A stretch of DNA of 64,000 bases, from positions 857,079 through 921,078 of the forward strand of contig NZ_CH672429.1 of the NCBI RefSeq assembly GCF_000153025.1, in the 5' to 3' direction. The notes beneath the pieces were generated by a model that was not told the DNA's origin, did not search any database, and saw only the letters and a list, made by a program, of their open reading frames with translations. Shown one piece after another: positions 1 to 9,715 of the stretch. Positions within the stretch are counted from its first letter, which is position 1. Each line of letters opens with the position of its first letter. The position numbers and the translations under genes were made by a program. The DNA comes from Marinomonas sp. MED121. GTDB taxonomy: Bacteria; Pseudomonadota; Gammaproteobacteria; Pseudomonadales; Marinomonadaceae.

Positions 1-114
1 TGCAACACAACGAATAACAAGCGATTGATACATCATAAGGCAAGTAAATGACGCTTAAATGGGAGTGGCTCTTACTCGCTTAAACCGACACTTGATGAAA
101 TAGCAGAGAGAATT

Positions 115-1674
115 ATGAGAGTAAATGAGCCCGTTACAGGTAAAGAAGTCAGTTACCCTGAAGATTATAATATCTTGTCTATCGTCACCCCTTCGAGCCA
201 TATAACCCATGTCAGTAAAGATTTTGTGAGCCTATCAGGCTTTACTGAAGAAGAACTTCTAGGGCAACCACATAACCTTGTTCGCCACCCTGATATGCCA
301 AAAGAAGCATTTAAAGACATGTGGGATCATCTTAAAGCACAAAAGTCTTGGATGGGGTTAGTTAAAAATAGATGCAAGAACGGCGATCATTATTGGGTTG
401 ATGCATTCGCATCTCCTATTATTCAAGATGGAAAAACCAAAGAATACCAATCTGTCAGACTGACCCCAAAAAGAAAACATGTAGACAATGCTGAAAAGCT
501 TTATGCTCAAATACGCGCAGGCAAAATGCCACTTCAACTAAAGCTCCCACGTACCCGTTTATGGCAAAGAGCAGTGCTCACATTAATACCTTGTCTTATC
601 GTCGCTTTCTTTCTACAAACTGTTTCACCAATCGCTGCGCTTGCTTTTTTGTTCTGCTCCAGTATCGCCAGTATTTTTTGGCTAACTCGCCCCTTAGAAG
701 CCTTGAGCCAAGATGCGCGTAAAGTATTCGATAATCCTCTGATGGAGCTTATTTATAACAATAAGGTTAATGATATATCCGAAATTAAATTGGCAATGAA
801 AATGCGTCAATTCGAAGTGAATGCGATTGTTGGTAGGATTCAAGATTCAAACATTCAACTAGGAGCATCCGCTGAAATATCCAGTAAAAATGGCAGTGAG
901 ACAGCAGATAATTTAAATCAACAAATAAAAGAAACAGAATTAGTTGCAACCGCAGTCAGCCAAATGAACACCACTGCCAACGATATTTTAGACAATGCAA
1001 TTACGACATCTGATGCTGCCAAACAAGCCAATACTGCGACAACAGATGGTTTACAGGCTGTCAGTGAAACCGTGAGTGCCATTCAAAACTTAGCAGGCCA
1101 ATTAAATAATGCATCACAGGTGATTGGCCAACTTGAAGAGCACGGCAGAACCATTAATGAAGTATTAAGTGTTATTGAAGGGGTTGCTGAACAAACAAAC
1201 CTATTGGCTTTAAACGCTGCAATTGAAGCCGCCAGAGCAGGAGAACAGGGGCGAGGTTTTGCGGTTGTAGCAGATGAAGTACGCGAATTAGCTAAACGAA
1301 GCCAAGATTCAACAAAAGAAATACAAGAGGTCATCACTCAAATTCAAGGAGCGACAGCAAACGCAGTCTCCGCTATGGCTGAAGGTAACAAACAAGCTGA
1401 TATTTGTGTTGATAGCGCAGAGCGTACAGGGGATAAATTAAGAGCATCATCAGAACAAGTTAAAGGAATATCTAATCAAAATGGGCAAATTGCCACAGCG
1501 ATTAAAGAGCTGGTTCAAGTTTCTGGCGAAATGGATAAAAATATTCAGTTTATCAATGATGTCTGTAATAGCTCGGCATCGTTAGCAAATGAAACGGTGA
1601 ATGAGTGTAATGGACTAAACAATCAATTGAATGAGCAAGATAGACTCGTTAAGCAGTTTCGACGCCTTGCTTAA
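115..1674 (+). CDS. Aer-like methyl-accepting chemotaxis protein with N-terminal PAS domain
   Basis: This is a chemotaxis or energy-taxis receptor that would signal to CheA/CheW from the inner membrane. The N-terminal part (about residues 20-115) is an Aer-type PAS fold, with the LVRHPDMP motif near residue 55 followed by the DMW and WxGxVKNRxKNG segments typical of this class. A hydrophobic segment at about 150-190 should be the membrane anchor. The C-terminal half is an MCP signalling coiled coil with the hairpin-tip motif [19 protein letters not shown] near residue 358. No periplasmic sensor domain is present, so the PAS domain is probably the sensor, perhaps through FAD as in Aer; that is inference. 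An AGAGAG ribosome site precedes the ATG. It is monocistronic, with a strong terminator immediately after it. Confidence 0.93.
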   Translation: MRVNEPVTGKEVSYPEDYNILSIVTPSSHITHVSKDFVSLSGFTEEELLGQPHNLVRHPDMPKEAFKDMWDHLKAQKSWMGLVKNRCKNGDHYWVDAFASPIIQDGKTKEYQSVRLTPKRKHVDNAEKLYAQIRAGKMPLQLKLPRTRLWQRAVLTLIPCLIVAFFLQTVSPIAALAFLFCSSIASIFWLTRPLEALSQDARKVFDNPLMELIYNNKVNDISEIKLAMKMRQFEVNAIVGRIQDSNIQLGASAEISSKNGSETADNLNQQIKETELVATAVSQMNTTANDILDNAITTSDAAKQANTATTDGLQAVSETVSAIQNLAGQLNNASQVIGQLEEHGRTINEVLSVIEGVAEQTNLLALNAAIEAARAGEQGRGFAVVADEVRELAKRSQDSTKEIQEVITQIQGATANAVSAMAEGNKQADICVDSAERTGDKLRASSEQVKGISNQNGQIATAIKELVQVSGEMDKNIQFINDVCNSSASLANETVNECNGLNNQLNEQDRLVKQFRRLA

Positions 1675-1701
1675 CCCTTTTTCAAATCGATGACATGAAT
1701 C

Positions 1702-1736
1702 AAAAAGCGAAACCCTTAATCAACGTTTCGCTTTTC
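1702..1736 (+). terminator. Rho-independent terminator after the Aer-like gene
   Basis: An 11-bp perfect stem (AAAAGCGAAAC at 1703-1713 with GTTTCGCTTTT at 1725-1735) lies about 30 bp after the chemoreceptor stop codon. The right arm ends in TTTT. Confidence 0.75.
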
Positions 1737-1780
1737 AATTCTAACGGTATCTTTCAAAAATTAAGATACCAGCTATTCAC

Positions 1781-2680
1781 TTATTTTAATGGCATGTATA
1801 TATCGGTTAATAAGTCGTTTGGGGCGACCTGTCTTGGGTCGTTTAAATACTCTTCAAATGGCGGTTGATCAGCCACTTCATAACCAGATTCTGCTAACCA
1901 AGTACCAAAAAACCATTTATAAGCTCGATGCATATCGGCATAAGGCCCTTTATATCGCAGCACCGCATAGTTACCAGATTGAATATCATAGTGCTCTAAT
2001 GGTGCTTCAAGATTCGGTACTTTTTCTGGTGTTAGTGTAATGCCCGCTAAAGACCTTAACTCTGCTTCTGGCGTATTATCAGGGTCATGAAAATAGACCG
2101 CCATCATTCGAGTTGTCTGATCAAATAATTGGCGCATTCCTGCCCAACCAGATAGTTTTTCAAAAGCCTGTCCAATATTCATATAGCTTCCTTGATGAGG
2201 ATAAACCACCATATGTATTGGCGTATCAAGTTGTGAAATACTGACTGAAAAAGTTGAGTTTACATTCGCATCTTGCATATTGCGCTTCTCCCTTGCCACT
2301 TTATATGGCGTTAATAAGGTCATTGGCTCTGCTCCTAAGTTGCGCCTTTGTTGGCGAAAACTGGCTGGAGGTGTTCCAAACTCGGCACTAAAAGCACGGG
2401 TAAAGGACTGAAGATGACGATAACCCGATAAACTGGCCGCTTGATTAATACTCATATCCGTATTGATCAAATTTCCTGCGGCTTTATGCAGGCGTAATCG
2501 CTTAATCATGTTACTAATACTCTCACCATATATACTGGTATAAATCCGATGCAAATGGTATTGAGAGATACCTGCGACGTCTGCCATGGTCATAAGGTCC
2601 AATGGCTCATTCAAGTGATCATAAATATAATCAATCAACTTTTGTAAGCGTGACTCGTAACCTAATTTACAGCTTGCCAT
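1781..2680 (-). CDS. AraC-family transcriptional regulator with GyrI-like effector domain
   Basis: A regulator of the Rob/SoxS-like layout: an N-terminal AraC double helix-turn-helix (about residues 8-105, with IYDHLNEPLDL, ISQYHLHRIY and GYRHLQSFTRAF) followed by a GyrI-like (SbmC/BmrR effector) domain from about residue 145 to the end. The GyrI-like half probably binds a small hydrophobic ligand or drug, by analogy with that family. I chose the ATG at 2680 because GAGGGG lies 9 bases upstream of it; an in-frame ATG at 2689 directly abuts the same GAGGGG and is less likely. No target gene is evident nearby; the gene has its own transcription unit between two minus- or plus-strand neighbours with no overlap. 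Confidence 0.88.
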   Translation of the reverse strand: MASCKLGYESRLQKLIDYIYDHLNEPLDLMTMADVAGISQYHLHRIYTSIYGESISNMIKRLRLHKAAGNLINTDMSINQAASLSGYRHLQSFTRAFSAEFGTPPASFRQQRRNLGAEPMTLLTPYKVAREKRNMQDANVNSTFSVSISQLDTPIHMVVYPHQGSYMNIGQAFEKLSGWAGMRQLFDQTTRMMAVYFHDPDNTPEAELRSLAGITLTPEKVPNLEAPLEHYDIQSGNYAVLRYKGPYADMHRAYKWFFGTWLAESGYEVADQPPFEEYLNDPRQVAPNDLLTDIYMPLK

Positions 2681-2799
2681 AATCTCCATCCCCTCGTGTG
2701 TTTCAGCCAGTTCAGTCTAGCAATAGCGCATTTAGCAAATCTTGCTCAATTTCTTAAAACCTTAATAAACCTTAATTTCTTAATACATTAGTTAGCCAC

Positions 2800-3696
2800 C
2801 TATTTAGACTGTTTTTGTGTTTTTGTTTGCGTGTAGGCCAATAAAAATTCCAAAAACGCCTTATTGGCATGAGATAAATAACCATGTTTTCGCCAAGCAA
2901 TATTAAGGTCTAAAAAAATAGGGGGATCAAAGGGGCGAGTGATGAGCGCATCATCATCCTGAGTCACCATGGCAAGTAAGGTAGAAATACCAAAACCTTG
3001 CTTAATAATAGATTTTATTAACGGGAGAAGGTTCGTTTCAAAGCCAATATTAAGGCTCGCCCCTGTCTCTTTTGCTAATCTATCAACGGCTTTTCGATGG
3101 AAGTAACCTTGTTTAAACATGACTAATTCTTCTGCAAAAAACTGTGCTGGCGTGACTTTATCTAGCTCAGTAAAAGCATGCGTTTCATCGACAGTGACTA
3201 ACATTTCTTCGGTTAATATCGAACGCATTTCTAAAGAGTCCGGCACGTCTTCAGCGACCACTACGCCAAGATCTATGTCTCCCTTTTCTATCTTATACTG
3301 AAGGTCTGAGGTTCCCCCTTCAATTACTTCTAAATTAAGCATGGGATATTGATGTTTGAAAGCCATTAATATGGGGGGAAAGTAATAGGAGCCCAACATG
3401 CTTGAAATACCAATGCGGACATCCCCCTTTACTAGGCCCCTACGTTCGCTCATTTCAAGCTCGGCATCATCATGGGTCTGAATAATTCTTTGTGCATACT
3501 GATAAAGCGCTCTGCCTTCATCGGTCAAACTCACTTTACGATCAGCACGATGCAATAAGGTCAAAGCGAGGTCCTGCTCTAACTTTTGAATTGACATACT
3601 AATAGCAGGCTGCGCGACACCTAAAGACTTAGCAGCTTTAGTGAAGCTCAGTTGATCGGCCACCGTTAGAAAATACCTAAGTTGTTTAATTTCCAT
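2800..3696 (-). CDS. LysR-family transcriptional regulator, divergent from an MFS transporter
   Basis: The N-terminal winged helix (MEIKQLRYFLTVAD, then FTKAAKSLGVAQPAISMSIQ) is canonical LysR. The remaining roughly 200 residues form the periplasmic-binding-protein-like effector domain. The ATG at 3696 is preceded by AAGGA with 6-base spacing; the TTG one codon earlier is not needed. It is transcribed divergently from the MFS transporter at 3793, separated by 96 bp that must hold both promoters. LysR proteins typically control the divergent neighbour, so this one probably controls that exporter; the inducer is unknown. Confidence 0.92.
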   Translation of the reverse strand: MEIKQLRYFLTVADQLSFTKAAKSLGVAQPAISMSIQKLEQDLALTLLHRADRKVSLTDEGRALYQYAQRIIQTHDDAELEMSERRGLVKGDVRIGISSMLGSYYFPPILMAFKHQYPMLNLEVIEGGTSDLQYKIEKGDIDLGVVVAEDVPDSLEMRSILTEEMLVTVDETHAFTELDKVTPAQFFAEELVMFKQGYFHRKAVDRLAKETGASLNIGFETNLLPLIKSIIKQGFGISTLLAMVTQDDDALITRPFDPPIFLDLNIAWRKHGYLSHANKAFLEFLLAYTQTKTQKQSK

Positions 3697-3792
3697 CAAT
3701 AATCCTTATAGATTTGATCATTAATATGAATTTTATTGATTTTAAATCTCTGCGTATAGTCAATTTATCTTAGACACAATAGAGTAACGACT

Positions 3793-5013
3793 GTGATACA
3801 GACAGGCAGCAAAACTTTTTGGCGCGCAAACCTAGCACTACTGATTGGCTCTTTTATGGTATTTGCCAATGTCTATGTGACTCAGCCTTTGTTGCCAATG
3901 ATAGCGAGCAAGTTCGCTATCTCTACCCTAGAAGCAAATGCAAGCTTTACCATTACCACCTTCATTCTTGGTTTTTCTTTACTGATATTTGGCCCACTTT
4001 CAGATGCCTTAGGCAGAAAGTGGTTAATCTTGGTGACCATGCTAGGCATTACTATCACCACCCTTGCCTTAGCGTTAGTGACTCACTATCAAGACCTATT
4101 AATATTAAGAGGATTGCAGGGGTTCTTTTTGGCGGGTCTACCAGCCATAGCAATTGCCTATTTAGCTGAAGAATATCAATCTGATGCCATGATAATTGCG
4201 GTGGGCCTATATATTGCGGGAAACTCTTTAGGTGGTATTGGTGGTCGATTAATAGGGGGGTTTTTAGGTGAATGGCAAGGCTTAAGCAATACCTTTTTCA
4301 TCATGGCAGGTATCTCAAGTCTCTGTCTCATTAGTTTTGCCTATTTACTGCCTAACTCTCAGCACTTTTCTGCAAAAACGTTAAATATAAAAACAGTCTT
4401 AAGTAACTTTAAACATCACCTGACAAACAAAGCGCTTGTAATCGCTTATTTCATTGGTGGTTTGAGTTTCTTTATTTTTATCAATCAATACAGCTATATC
4501 ACTTTTGTCCTAGAGGCTGCACCTTACTCACTCACAAGTAAGTTAATTGGCATGCTCTTTTTAACTTATTTAGCAGGCACATTTGCCTCTTCTTTATCAG
4601 GCAAGCTCGCACTTAAATACTCTCAACCAAGCTGTATGATGCTAGGCACAAGCCTATTAATATTAGGCTCTCTGATCACTCTAGAGTTAAGCTTATTTGC
4701 CATCATTTTTGGCTTAACAATGAATAGTTTTGGCTTTTTTCTAACTCACTCCACTGCGAGTGCTTGGGTCAGTAAACAGGCGAGCCAGTCAAAAGTAAAA
4801 GCGAATGCCAGTGCGAGCGCACTCTATTTGACCTTCTATTATATGGGGGCAAGTTTTGGTAGCTTTTACCTTGATCCATTTTGGCAGGCTTATGGCTGGA
4901 ACGGGGTTGTAATGGCTTCTCTTTTCGTCTTATTCATCATCTTGTTATTGGATTTGTCTTTATTTAAAGCACATTTAGCCACTGATCAGCACAAGAGTAT
5001 CAAGCTGATTTAG
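3793..5013 (+). CDS. MFS transporter (YnfM/drug-efflux-like, 12 predicted membrane helices)
   Basis: A 406-residue major facilitator superfamily inner-membrane protein. The MFS signature between helices 2 and 3 is visible as GPLSDALGRKWLI (about residues 70-82), and a second-half loop equivalent is present. Hydrophobic segments run through the whole length, consistent with 12 helices. The sequence resembles YnfM-type exporters, so efflux of a small molecule is the likely role, but the substrate cannot be read from sequence. The start is GTG, with AGAG about 8 bases upstream and no better ATG nearby. It is divergent from the LysR gene at 2800-3696, the likely regulator. Confidence 0.88.
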   Translation: MIQTGSKTFWRANLALLIGSFMVFANVYVTQPLLPMIASKFAISTLEANASFTITTFILGFSLLIFGPLSDALGRKWLILVTMLGITITTLALALVTHYQDLLILRGLQGFFLAGLPAIAIAYLAEEYQSDAMIIAVGLYIAGNSLGGIGGRLIGGFLGEWQGLSNTFFIMAGISSLCLISFAYLLPNSQHFSAKTLNIKTVLSNFKHHLTNKALVIAYFIGGLSFFIFINQYSYITFVLEAAPYSLTSKLIGMLFLTYLAGTFASSLSGKLALKYSQPSCMMLGTSLLILGSLITLELSLFAIIFGLTMNSFGFFLTHSTASAWVSKQASQSKVKANASASALYLTFYYMGASFGSFYLDPFWQAYGWNGVVMASLFVLFIILLLDLSLFKAHLATDQHKSIKLI

Positions 5014-5023
5014 CAAGCTGACA

Positions 5024-5260
5024 CTACTTTTCTAAAGCGTAGATCTCTTCATTGATCACTTCCATACGCTCAAGCACAACCGCTTGGGCATCTTGAAGGC
5101 CCTTGTTATAAAAGCTAGAACCAAACTCTTTGGCGATAAAATCTAATAAAAATTCAGCTTCAAAACCACCAAGGTCTAATTCAAATTCTGCTGACATATA
5201 CTGTTTAAGCTTAGGTATTAAGTTATCTTTTTCAGCCTGAGTAAAACTAAATTTTGACAT
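5024..5260 (-). CDS. DUF2164 family small protein
   Basis: A 78-residue cytoplasmic protein of the DUF2164 family, recognisable by the FxxAEKDNLIPKLKQYMxxEFELDLGGFEAEFLLDFI pattern (described here as a consensus over residues 4-45) and the C-terminal GLQDAQAVVLERM segment. Its function is unknown. The ATG at 5260 has AGGGAT at good spacing; the open frame continues upstream into cbiG but without a ribosome site. It is the last gene of the cobalamin operon, 23 bp after cbiG, so it is probably cotranscribed. Whether it has anything to do with cobalamin is not known. Confidence 0.82.
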   Translation of the reverse strand: MSKFSFTQAEKDNLIPKLKQYMSAEFELDLGGFEAEFLLDFIAKEFGSSFYNKGLQDAQAVVLERMEVINEEIYALEK

Positions 5261-5283
5261 AGGGATCCCTTTAGCAATTGTTT

Positions 5284-6057
5284 TTATGTATCTTTTGGCG
5301 GAAAACTTCTGGCAATAGCACACGTTGCTTTGGCATTTTTTTGTTTAGGCAAAACAAGCTCAGGTTCAGTATTGGTTTGCTTTTGACACGCCACTAAACT
5401 TGCTGACTCAGCGACACCATAGACACCCACCGTATTAAAAACATAATCAGAATGCGTACTTAATAAACGCTTCATAGGACTTAATTCGTCAATACTCCAA
5501 GTCTTAAAAGGCTTATTATATTTTTTGGCTAGGGCAATGAGATTCACCTCATCTGCCTTAATATCGATACTGTTAATGCTATCAATTTGCTCAATAGACA
5601 AACCTGCCTGAGTCAAACTTTCTAGCATTAGTTCTTCAAGATATACTAAAGAGCAATCTCTCTCGCACCCCATACCTAGAGTATAAAATGGCTGTAAATA
5701 AGGGGATGCAGTGGTAATCACTAATTGAGATTTAAGCAAGCATGAAACCTGATGCGCCCAATCGTTTGCTCCTCCCTCATGGCCAGATAGTAATGGGATA
5801 ACAAACTTACCCATTTCATCAAGCACTAAAACAGGTGGGTCTTGATGCTTATCCTCCAAGACAGGTGCAAGTGTTCGCATCACTATGCCAGTGGCACAGA
5901 TAAAGATAAGTCTATCGCCCCCTTGAAAGGCGTTTTGCACCTTTTCGGCAAAGGGTTTAGCTTTAAAATGAACCTCAATATCATCCCCAGGCAATACCTG
6001 TTTTAGCTTTTGCGCTAGTGCTAATCCAAGTTCAGTTAAAGCAAAAATTTGAATCAT
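5284..6057 (-). CDS. cbiG: Cobalt-precorrin-5A hydrolase (CbiG), short form without the middle domain
   Basis: CbiG opens the ring-A delta-lactone of cobalt-precorrin-5A, releasing acetaldehyde in the oxygen-independent corrin pathway. The N-terminal CbiG domain is clear (FICATGIVMRTLAPVLEDK, then VIPLLSGHEGGAN near residues 72-110), and the C-terminal CbiG/CobE domain follows (LGMGCERDC, then GVYGVAESASL). At 257 residues it is shorter than typical CbiG of about 350; the middle domain seems to be absent. Its ATG overlaps the cobI stop codon in an ATGA arrangement, showing tight translational coupling. Confidence 0.87.
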   Translation of the reverse strand: MIQIFALTELGLALAQKLKQVLPGDDIEVHFKAKPFAEKVQNAFQGGDRLIFICATGIVMRTLAPVLEDKHQDPPVLVLDEMGKFVIPLLSGHEGGANDWAHQVSCLLKSQLVITTASPYLQPFYTLGMGCERDCSLVYLEELMLESLTQAGLSIEQIDSINSIDIKADEVNLIALAKKYNKPFKTWSIDELSPMKRLLSTHSDYVFNTVGVYGVAESASLVACQKQTNTEPELVLPKQKNAKATCAIARSFPPKDT

Positions 6058-6836
6058 GAGTGGCTATCCTTATACCTTTCATCTTCACTTCGAGTAATTA
6101 AAAAAAGTGAAAAATAAGGCCCAGTCTCATCTTTAAGCAAGCTCACATCAGTCACTAGTTTTTGATTTTCTCGCCCTATGTACTCAAGATACTTTGCATC
6201 TTTCATACGCCCACTTTCTGTTAAAGACGTCAATATTTTAGATCGAGCTTTACCTGCTTTCATGATGACAACAGTATCATGACCTGCTAAAACTGAGGTT
6301 AGTTGCTCTTGAGAATGACGACCACTGACTATAGTAAAAGACTCTTTTAACATGGTGAGTGGATGCACTAATGTCGAAGAAGCAGCATGCACTGAGGAAA
6401 TCCCAGGTACGGATAAACACTCAGAATGAGTATTTAGTCGTTCTAATAAATAGGCAAAAGAGCCAAAAAACAAAGGATCCCCTTCGCATAAAAAAATGAC
6501 ATCTTTACCTTCAGATAATACCCTTTCAATGCTTTTTGCACCTAAATCATATGCTTGATTAGCAAGACGTCTATCTAAAGACATAGGCATTTGAATTTCT
6601 ATGTACTCTTGTTCAATAGACACTAAATCAAAAGCTTCACGGGCAATATTAAAAGCCTGAGATTGGCCTTCATCATTTGCTAAATAACTCACAACTTGCG
6701 CATGCTGAATGAGGCGTAATGCCTTGAGTGTGAGTAACTCTGGATCACCAGGCCCTACTCCGACCCCAATAAAACGTCCTCGTTCTTGGGTCATAGCAGT
6801 GGCTTGGATACTTTTTGAGGTAAAGGCTGAAGGCAT
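6054..6836 (-). CDS. cobI: Precorrin-2 C20-methyltransferase (CobI/CbiL)
   Basis: A SAM-dependent tetrapyrrole methylase that adds the C-20 methyl group to precorrin-2 or its cobalt form. The family signature GVGVGPGDPELLTLKAL stands near residues 24-40, followed by the FLCEGDPLFFGSF active-site loop and the IPGISSVHAA segment typical of CobI/CbiL. The N-terminus is uncertain: the ATG at 6836 has only a weak GAAG upstream, while an internal ATG at 6794 (MTQERGRFIG) would match the family start better but has no ribosome site. It lies between cobL, 73 bp upstream, and cbiG, which it overlaps by 4 bp. Confidence 0.88.
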   Translation of the reverse strand: MPSAFTSKSIQATAMTQERGRFIGVGVGPGDPELLTLKALRLIQHAQVVSYLANDEGQSQAFNIAREAFDLVSIEQEYIEIQMPMSLDRRLANQAYDLGAKSIERVLSEGKDVIFLCEGDPLFFGSFAYLLERLNTHSECLSVPGISSVHAASSTLVHPLTMLKESFTIVSGRHSQEQLTSVLAGHDTVVIMKAGKARSKILTSLTESGRMKDAKYLEYIGRENQKLVTDVSLLKDETGPYFSLFLITRSEDERYKDSHS

Positions 6837-6851
6837 GTTTTTCGCTTCACT

Positions 6852-6890
6852 TAGAAAACAAGCCCACCCCGATTAAAGGTATGGGCATAA
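6852..6890 (-). other. Possible intra-operon hairpin between cobL and cobI
   Basis: GCCCA at 6862-6866 can pair with TGGGC at 6882-6886, and the minus-strand RNA continues into TTGTTTTC. It could be a weak attenuator or processing hairpin in the 73-bp gap between cobL and cobI. The stem is short and interrupted, so this is tentative. Confidence 0.3.
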
Positions 6891-6909
6891 AATATAACCT
6901 CTATTTAAA

Positions 6910-8253
6910 CTAGCTAAGCTTCTCAAATTTAAACAGGGTAACGGGTAAACTCGGTCGATATAGCTGCTGTCCAGCAAGTAAATCTAATTTAGACTGTGCT
7001 AATTGTTTAGATTCATACAGGGCATCATTTTCAGCCACTCTGGTTTGCATAAAGGATTGCAAAGCAAATTTAGTATTTTCAGTGACCGCACTGGCAACCA
7101 ATACACCACCCGCTTCAAGTTTTTGCCAGACTTGGGATAAAATCAGACTTAAATTACCATCACTTCCTCCAACAAAGACCTTATTTGGGTTTGGTAATGC
7201 TAATAAGGATTCAGGCGCTCTCCCTGAAACCAAGTTAAGGTTAGCCATAACACCAAATCGGTTTCTATTGGCCGACAGACATTCTTGGCGTCCTAAATGA
7301 TGTTCAATTGCATAAACATTCGCTTTTTCATGCCAATAACTCATTTCGACGGAAACACCACCACAACCGGCACCAATATCCCACACAGTATCTGTGTCAC
7401 AGATTTGCAACAGAGATAAAACAGATAAGCGGACATCTCGTTTGGTAATCATGCCTTTCCCCTCACCTTTATCTGTGATGAATTTTTCATCTTCGATACC
7501 AGGAAACTCAGGGAAAAAGCTAGTTTGGCTAGAGGTTTCTATGACCACCACATTAAGCGCATCAAAAGCTAACTCTTTTTGTTCAACTAGCTCATCTGCA
7601 ATAAAGTGACTGAGTTTTTCTTGTTCATAACCTATAGCTTCACACACATGTACTTTAGATAAACCCAGTCCAGCATCGGCACACTCTTTCGCTAATACCT
7701 GCGGGGTACTTTTGGCATCGGTTAATAAAACAAGGGTTTTATTGGACTGTAAATGACGTCTAATACTTTCAACAGGACGACCATGAACACTGATTACATT
7801 AGCATCCTGAAGTGAGATACCCAGTTTATGACAAGCGGCTTGGACACTTGATACTGCAGGTGTAAAGCGTAACTGGCTAGCGGCAAAATTGCGTGTTAGC
7901 CAACCACCTATGCCAAAAAACAATGGATCACCAGAGGCAAGTAAGACAATCTTGTTCTTACCTCTTTGCTTAAAAGAATCAAACTTAGCTTTTAAATCAT
8001 TAAGGCTGGGTAAAAGCTGGCAATAATCAGTTTCTTGAGCATTTTTAGACTGACCAAGATAGGCACTTAACGTGTCTAACTGACGCTGAGAGCCCATGAC
8101 ACAATCCGCTTGTTCTAAAACATCTTGAGTAACTTGATCTAATTTAACGTTTTCTTTAACGCCTAATCCCACCACATGAATTAACAAATCATTGATTGTT
8201 GATTCTTCTGTGCTTATTTCAGATAAGGTTAATTCTGGCACTTTCCACTCCAT
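6910..8253 (-). CDS. cobL: Precorrin-6Y C5,15-methyltransferase/decarboxylase (CobL, CbiE-CbiT fusion)
   Basis: CobL methylates C-5 and C-15 and removes the ring-C acetate carboxyl group of precorrin-6B. The first ~215 residues form the CbiE-type tetrapyrrole methylase (IHVVGLGV, LLASGDPLFFGIGGWL). From about residue 265 a CbiT-type SAM methyltransferase follows (RDVRLSVLSLLQI, then the SAM-binding DIGAGCGGVSVEM near residue 292). The 447-residue length is close to the usual ~400 of the fused enzyme, with a somewhat long N-terminus before IHVVGLGV. It is in the middle of the cobalamin operon, 37 bp downstream of cobH. Confidence 0.92.
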   Translation of the reverse strand: MEWKVPELTLSEISTEESTINDLLIHVVGLGVKENVKLDQVTQDVLEQADCVMGSQRQLDTLSAYLGQSKNAQETDYCQLLPSLNDLKAKFDSFKQRGKNKIVLLASGDPLFFGIGGWLTRNFAASQLRFTPAVSSVQAACHKLGISLQDANVISVHGRPVESIRRHLQSNKTLVLLTDAKSTPQVLAKECADAGLGLSKVHVCEAIGYEQEKLSHFIADELVEQKELAFDALNVVVIETSSQTSFFPEFPGIEDEKFITDKGEGKGMITKRDVRLSVLSLLQICDTDTVWDIGAGCGGVSVEMSYWHEKANVYAIEHHLGRQECLSANRNRFGVMANLNLVSGRAPESLLALPNPNKVFVGGSDGNLSLILSQVWQKLEAGGVLVASAVTENTKFALQSFMQTRVAENDALYESKQLAQSKLDLLAGQQLYRPSLPVTLFKFEKLS

Positions 8254-8290
8254 TGTAAATACACACTAACTTTAAATGTTACAACCGGCA

Positions 8291-8932
8291 TTAGTAGTAC
8301 TCACCAATATTACATCTTAATAAAGCATTACAGCTGGCTGACGAAACCGCACTCCCTCCGATTCGAGACAGCAGAGTAATACATTCTACATTCAACGCTT
8401 TATGGCAATCCCATAAAGCCTGTTTTGATTCAGCAGCCCCTACAAAACCCACTGGCATTGCAATGATTAATGCAGGTTTAGCTGCACCTTGCTTAATCAT
8501 TTCCATCAGTCGATATAAAGCGGTAGGCGCATTACCTATCACCACGATACTGCCCTGCAAATATGGTCGCCATAATTCTAATGCGGCCATAGAGCGAGTT
8601 TCGCCTTTTTGCTTAGCTATGACAGGGGTGCTTTCATGATTTAAAAAACACAAGGGTTCATGGTTAATCATGCGTTTTGTGATGCCTTGCTTAACCATTT
8701 CAACATCACATAAAATCGGGGCATCTTGCGCTAAAGCTTGTCGGCCTGACTGACATGCATTCTGGCTGAAGCGAACGTGTTCAGCCGCTTCTAGTAGTCC
8801 AATGCTATGAACAACACGCATAACGACCTGCTGTTCATCTAGGCTAAATGCCTCTAACTCTGTCAAAGACCTAATTTGACGAAAACTGTCCTTTTCAATC
8901 GCCTGCGGATTTAATTCGTATTCAAATTTCAA
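8291..8932 (-). CDS. cobH: Precorrin-8X methylmutase (CobH/CbiC)
   Basis: CobH moves the C-11 methyl group to C-12, converting precorrin-8X to hydrogenobyrinate (or the cobalt form to cobyrinate). Family features are visible in order: VVMRVVHSIG, the DVEMVKQGITKRMI segment, GNAPTALYRL and MPVGFVGAAESKQAL near residue 160. Length, 213 residues, is normal. The start is TTG: GGAAC lies about 8 bases upstream of it, while the nearby ATG at 8939 is in another frame and meets a stop after five codons. It lies 15 bp after cobK. Confidence 0.9.
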   Translation of the reverse strand: MKFEYELNPQAIEKDSFRQIRSLTELEAFSLDEQQVVMRVVHSIGLLEAAEHVRFSQNACQSGRQALAQDAPILCDVEMVKQGITKRMINHEPLCFLNHESTPVIAKQKGETRSMAALELWRPYLQGSIVVIGNAPTALYRLMEMIKQGAAKPALIIAMPVGFVGAAESKQALWDCHKALNVECITLLSRIGGSAVSSASCNALLRCNIGEYY

Positions 8933-8947
8933 AAATCATGTTCCGTA

Positions 8948-9715
8948 TTATCCCAACTTAGATTGGGAATGGCTGTATTTTTTTATTGCTGCAAAACACT
9001 CATCGAGTGAATTAAATAACTTATCGGGTCCCATTAAGTTAGGTCTTTCTAGCATAAGAACGGCTAACATAAGGCGGTTAGCTACTTGCAGTTTTGCCGA
9101 TGTTGCACTACCACCACTATTTTTACTTACAATAACATCAATATCTTGCGTTTGAATCAATAAACTTTCATCTTGGTAAAAAAAAGGCCCAATTGCCTTT
9201 AACCAATGAAGTTTAGCCAGTCTCTCATAGGAAAATTTAGGCTTTACCGCTGTACGCAGCACAATATGCTCGATATTTGCCAGTGCATTAATACGCGTTA
9301 ACTCTTCTAAGCTAAATTGGCCTGCACTTAATAAAGGGCGTTTATAGTTTTCGAGCATTTTTACTAACTGTTCAAAATCATGATAACAGTGCCATTGATC
9401 CTGATTGCTTCTTTCCCAAGCAGGTCGATGAAAACGCCAAACAGGCACCCCAAGCGCTTGACCAGATAAGACGGCTTGATCACTCATTTTTTTTGCATAA
9501 GGGTGAGTAACATCCAAGACTAAATCTACTTGGTTCCTAGATAAATACTCAGTTAACCCTCCCAATTTTCGAAAGCCCCCCACTAAAACAGGGCAATCTA
9601 ATGTCGGCGTTCTCACTAAACCTGCAATACTATAAGTCACATCAAATTTTTGCTGAATGAGATTGTCACATAAACGCCTCGCATCAGCGGTGCCACCCAA
9701 CAAAAGTATTTTCAT
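8948..9715 (-). CDS. cobK: Precorrin-6A reductase (CobK/CbiJ)
   Basis: CobK reduces the C18-C19 double bond of precorrin-6A (or its cobalt form) with NADPH or NADH. The N-terminal nucleotide-binding start MKILLLGGTADARRLCDNL and the DLVLDVTHPYAKKMSDQA segment near residue 70 are typical, as is the C-terminal IDVIVSKNSGG motif. It is 255 residues long, the usual size. Its ATG overlaps the cbiD stop (ATGA), so the two are translationally coupled. Confidence 0.91.
   Translation of the reverse strand: MKILLLGGTADARRLCDNLIQQKFDVTYSIAGLVRTPTLDCPVLVGGFRKLGGLTEYLSRNQVDLVLDVTHPYAKKMSDQAVLSGQALGVPVWRFHRPAWERSNQDQWHCYHDFEQLVKMLENYKRPLLSAGQFSLEELTRINALANIEHIVLRTAVKPKFSYERLAKLHWLKAIGPFFYQDESLLIQTQDIDVIVSKNSGGSATSAKLQVANRLMLAVLMLERPNLMGPDKLFNSLDECFAAIKKYSHSQSKLG

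Noticed and set aside
1746-1770. Second hairpin GGTATCTT/AAGATACC after the Aer-like gene
   Set aside because: It has no T-tract in either direction, so I did not call it a terminator of the convergent AraC gene.
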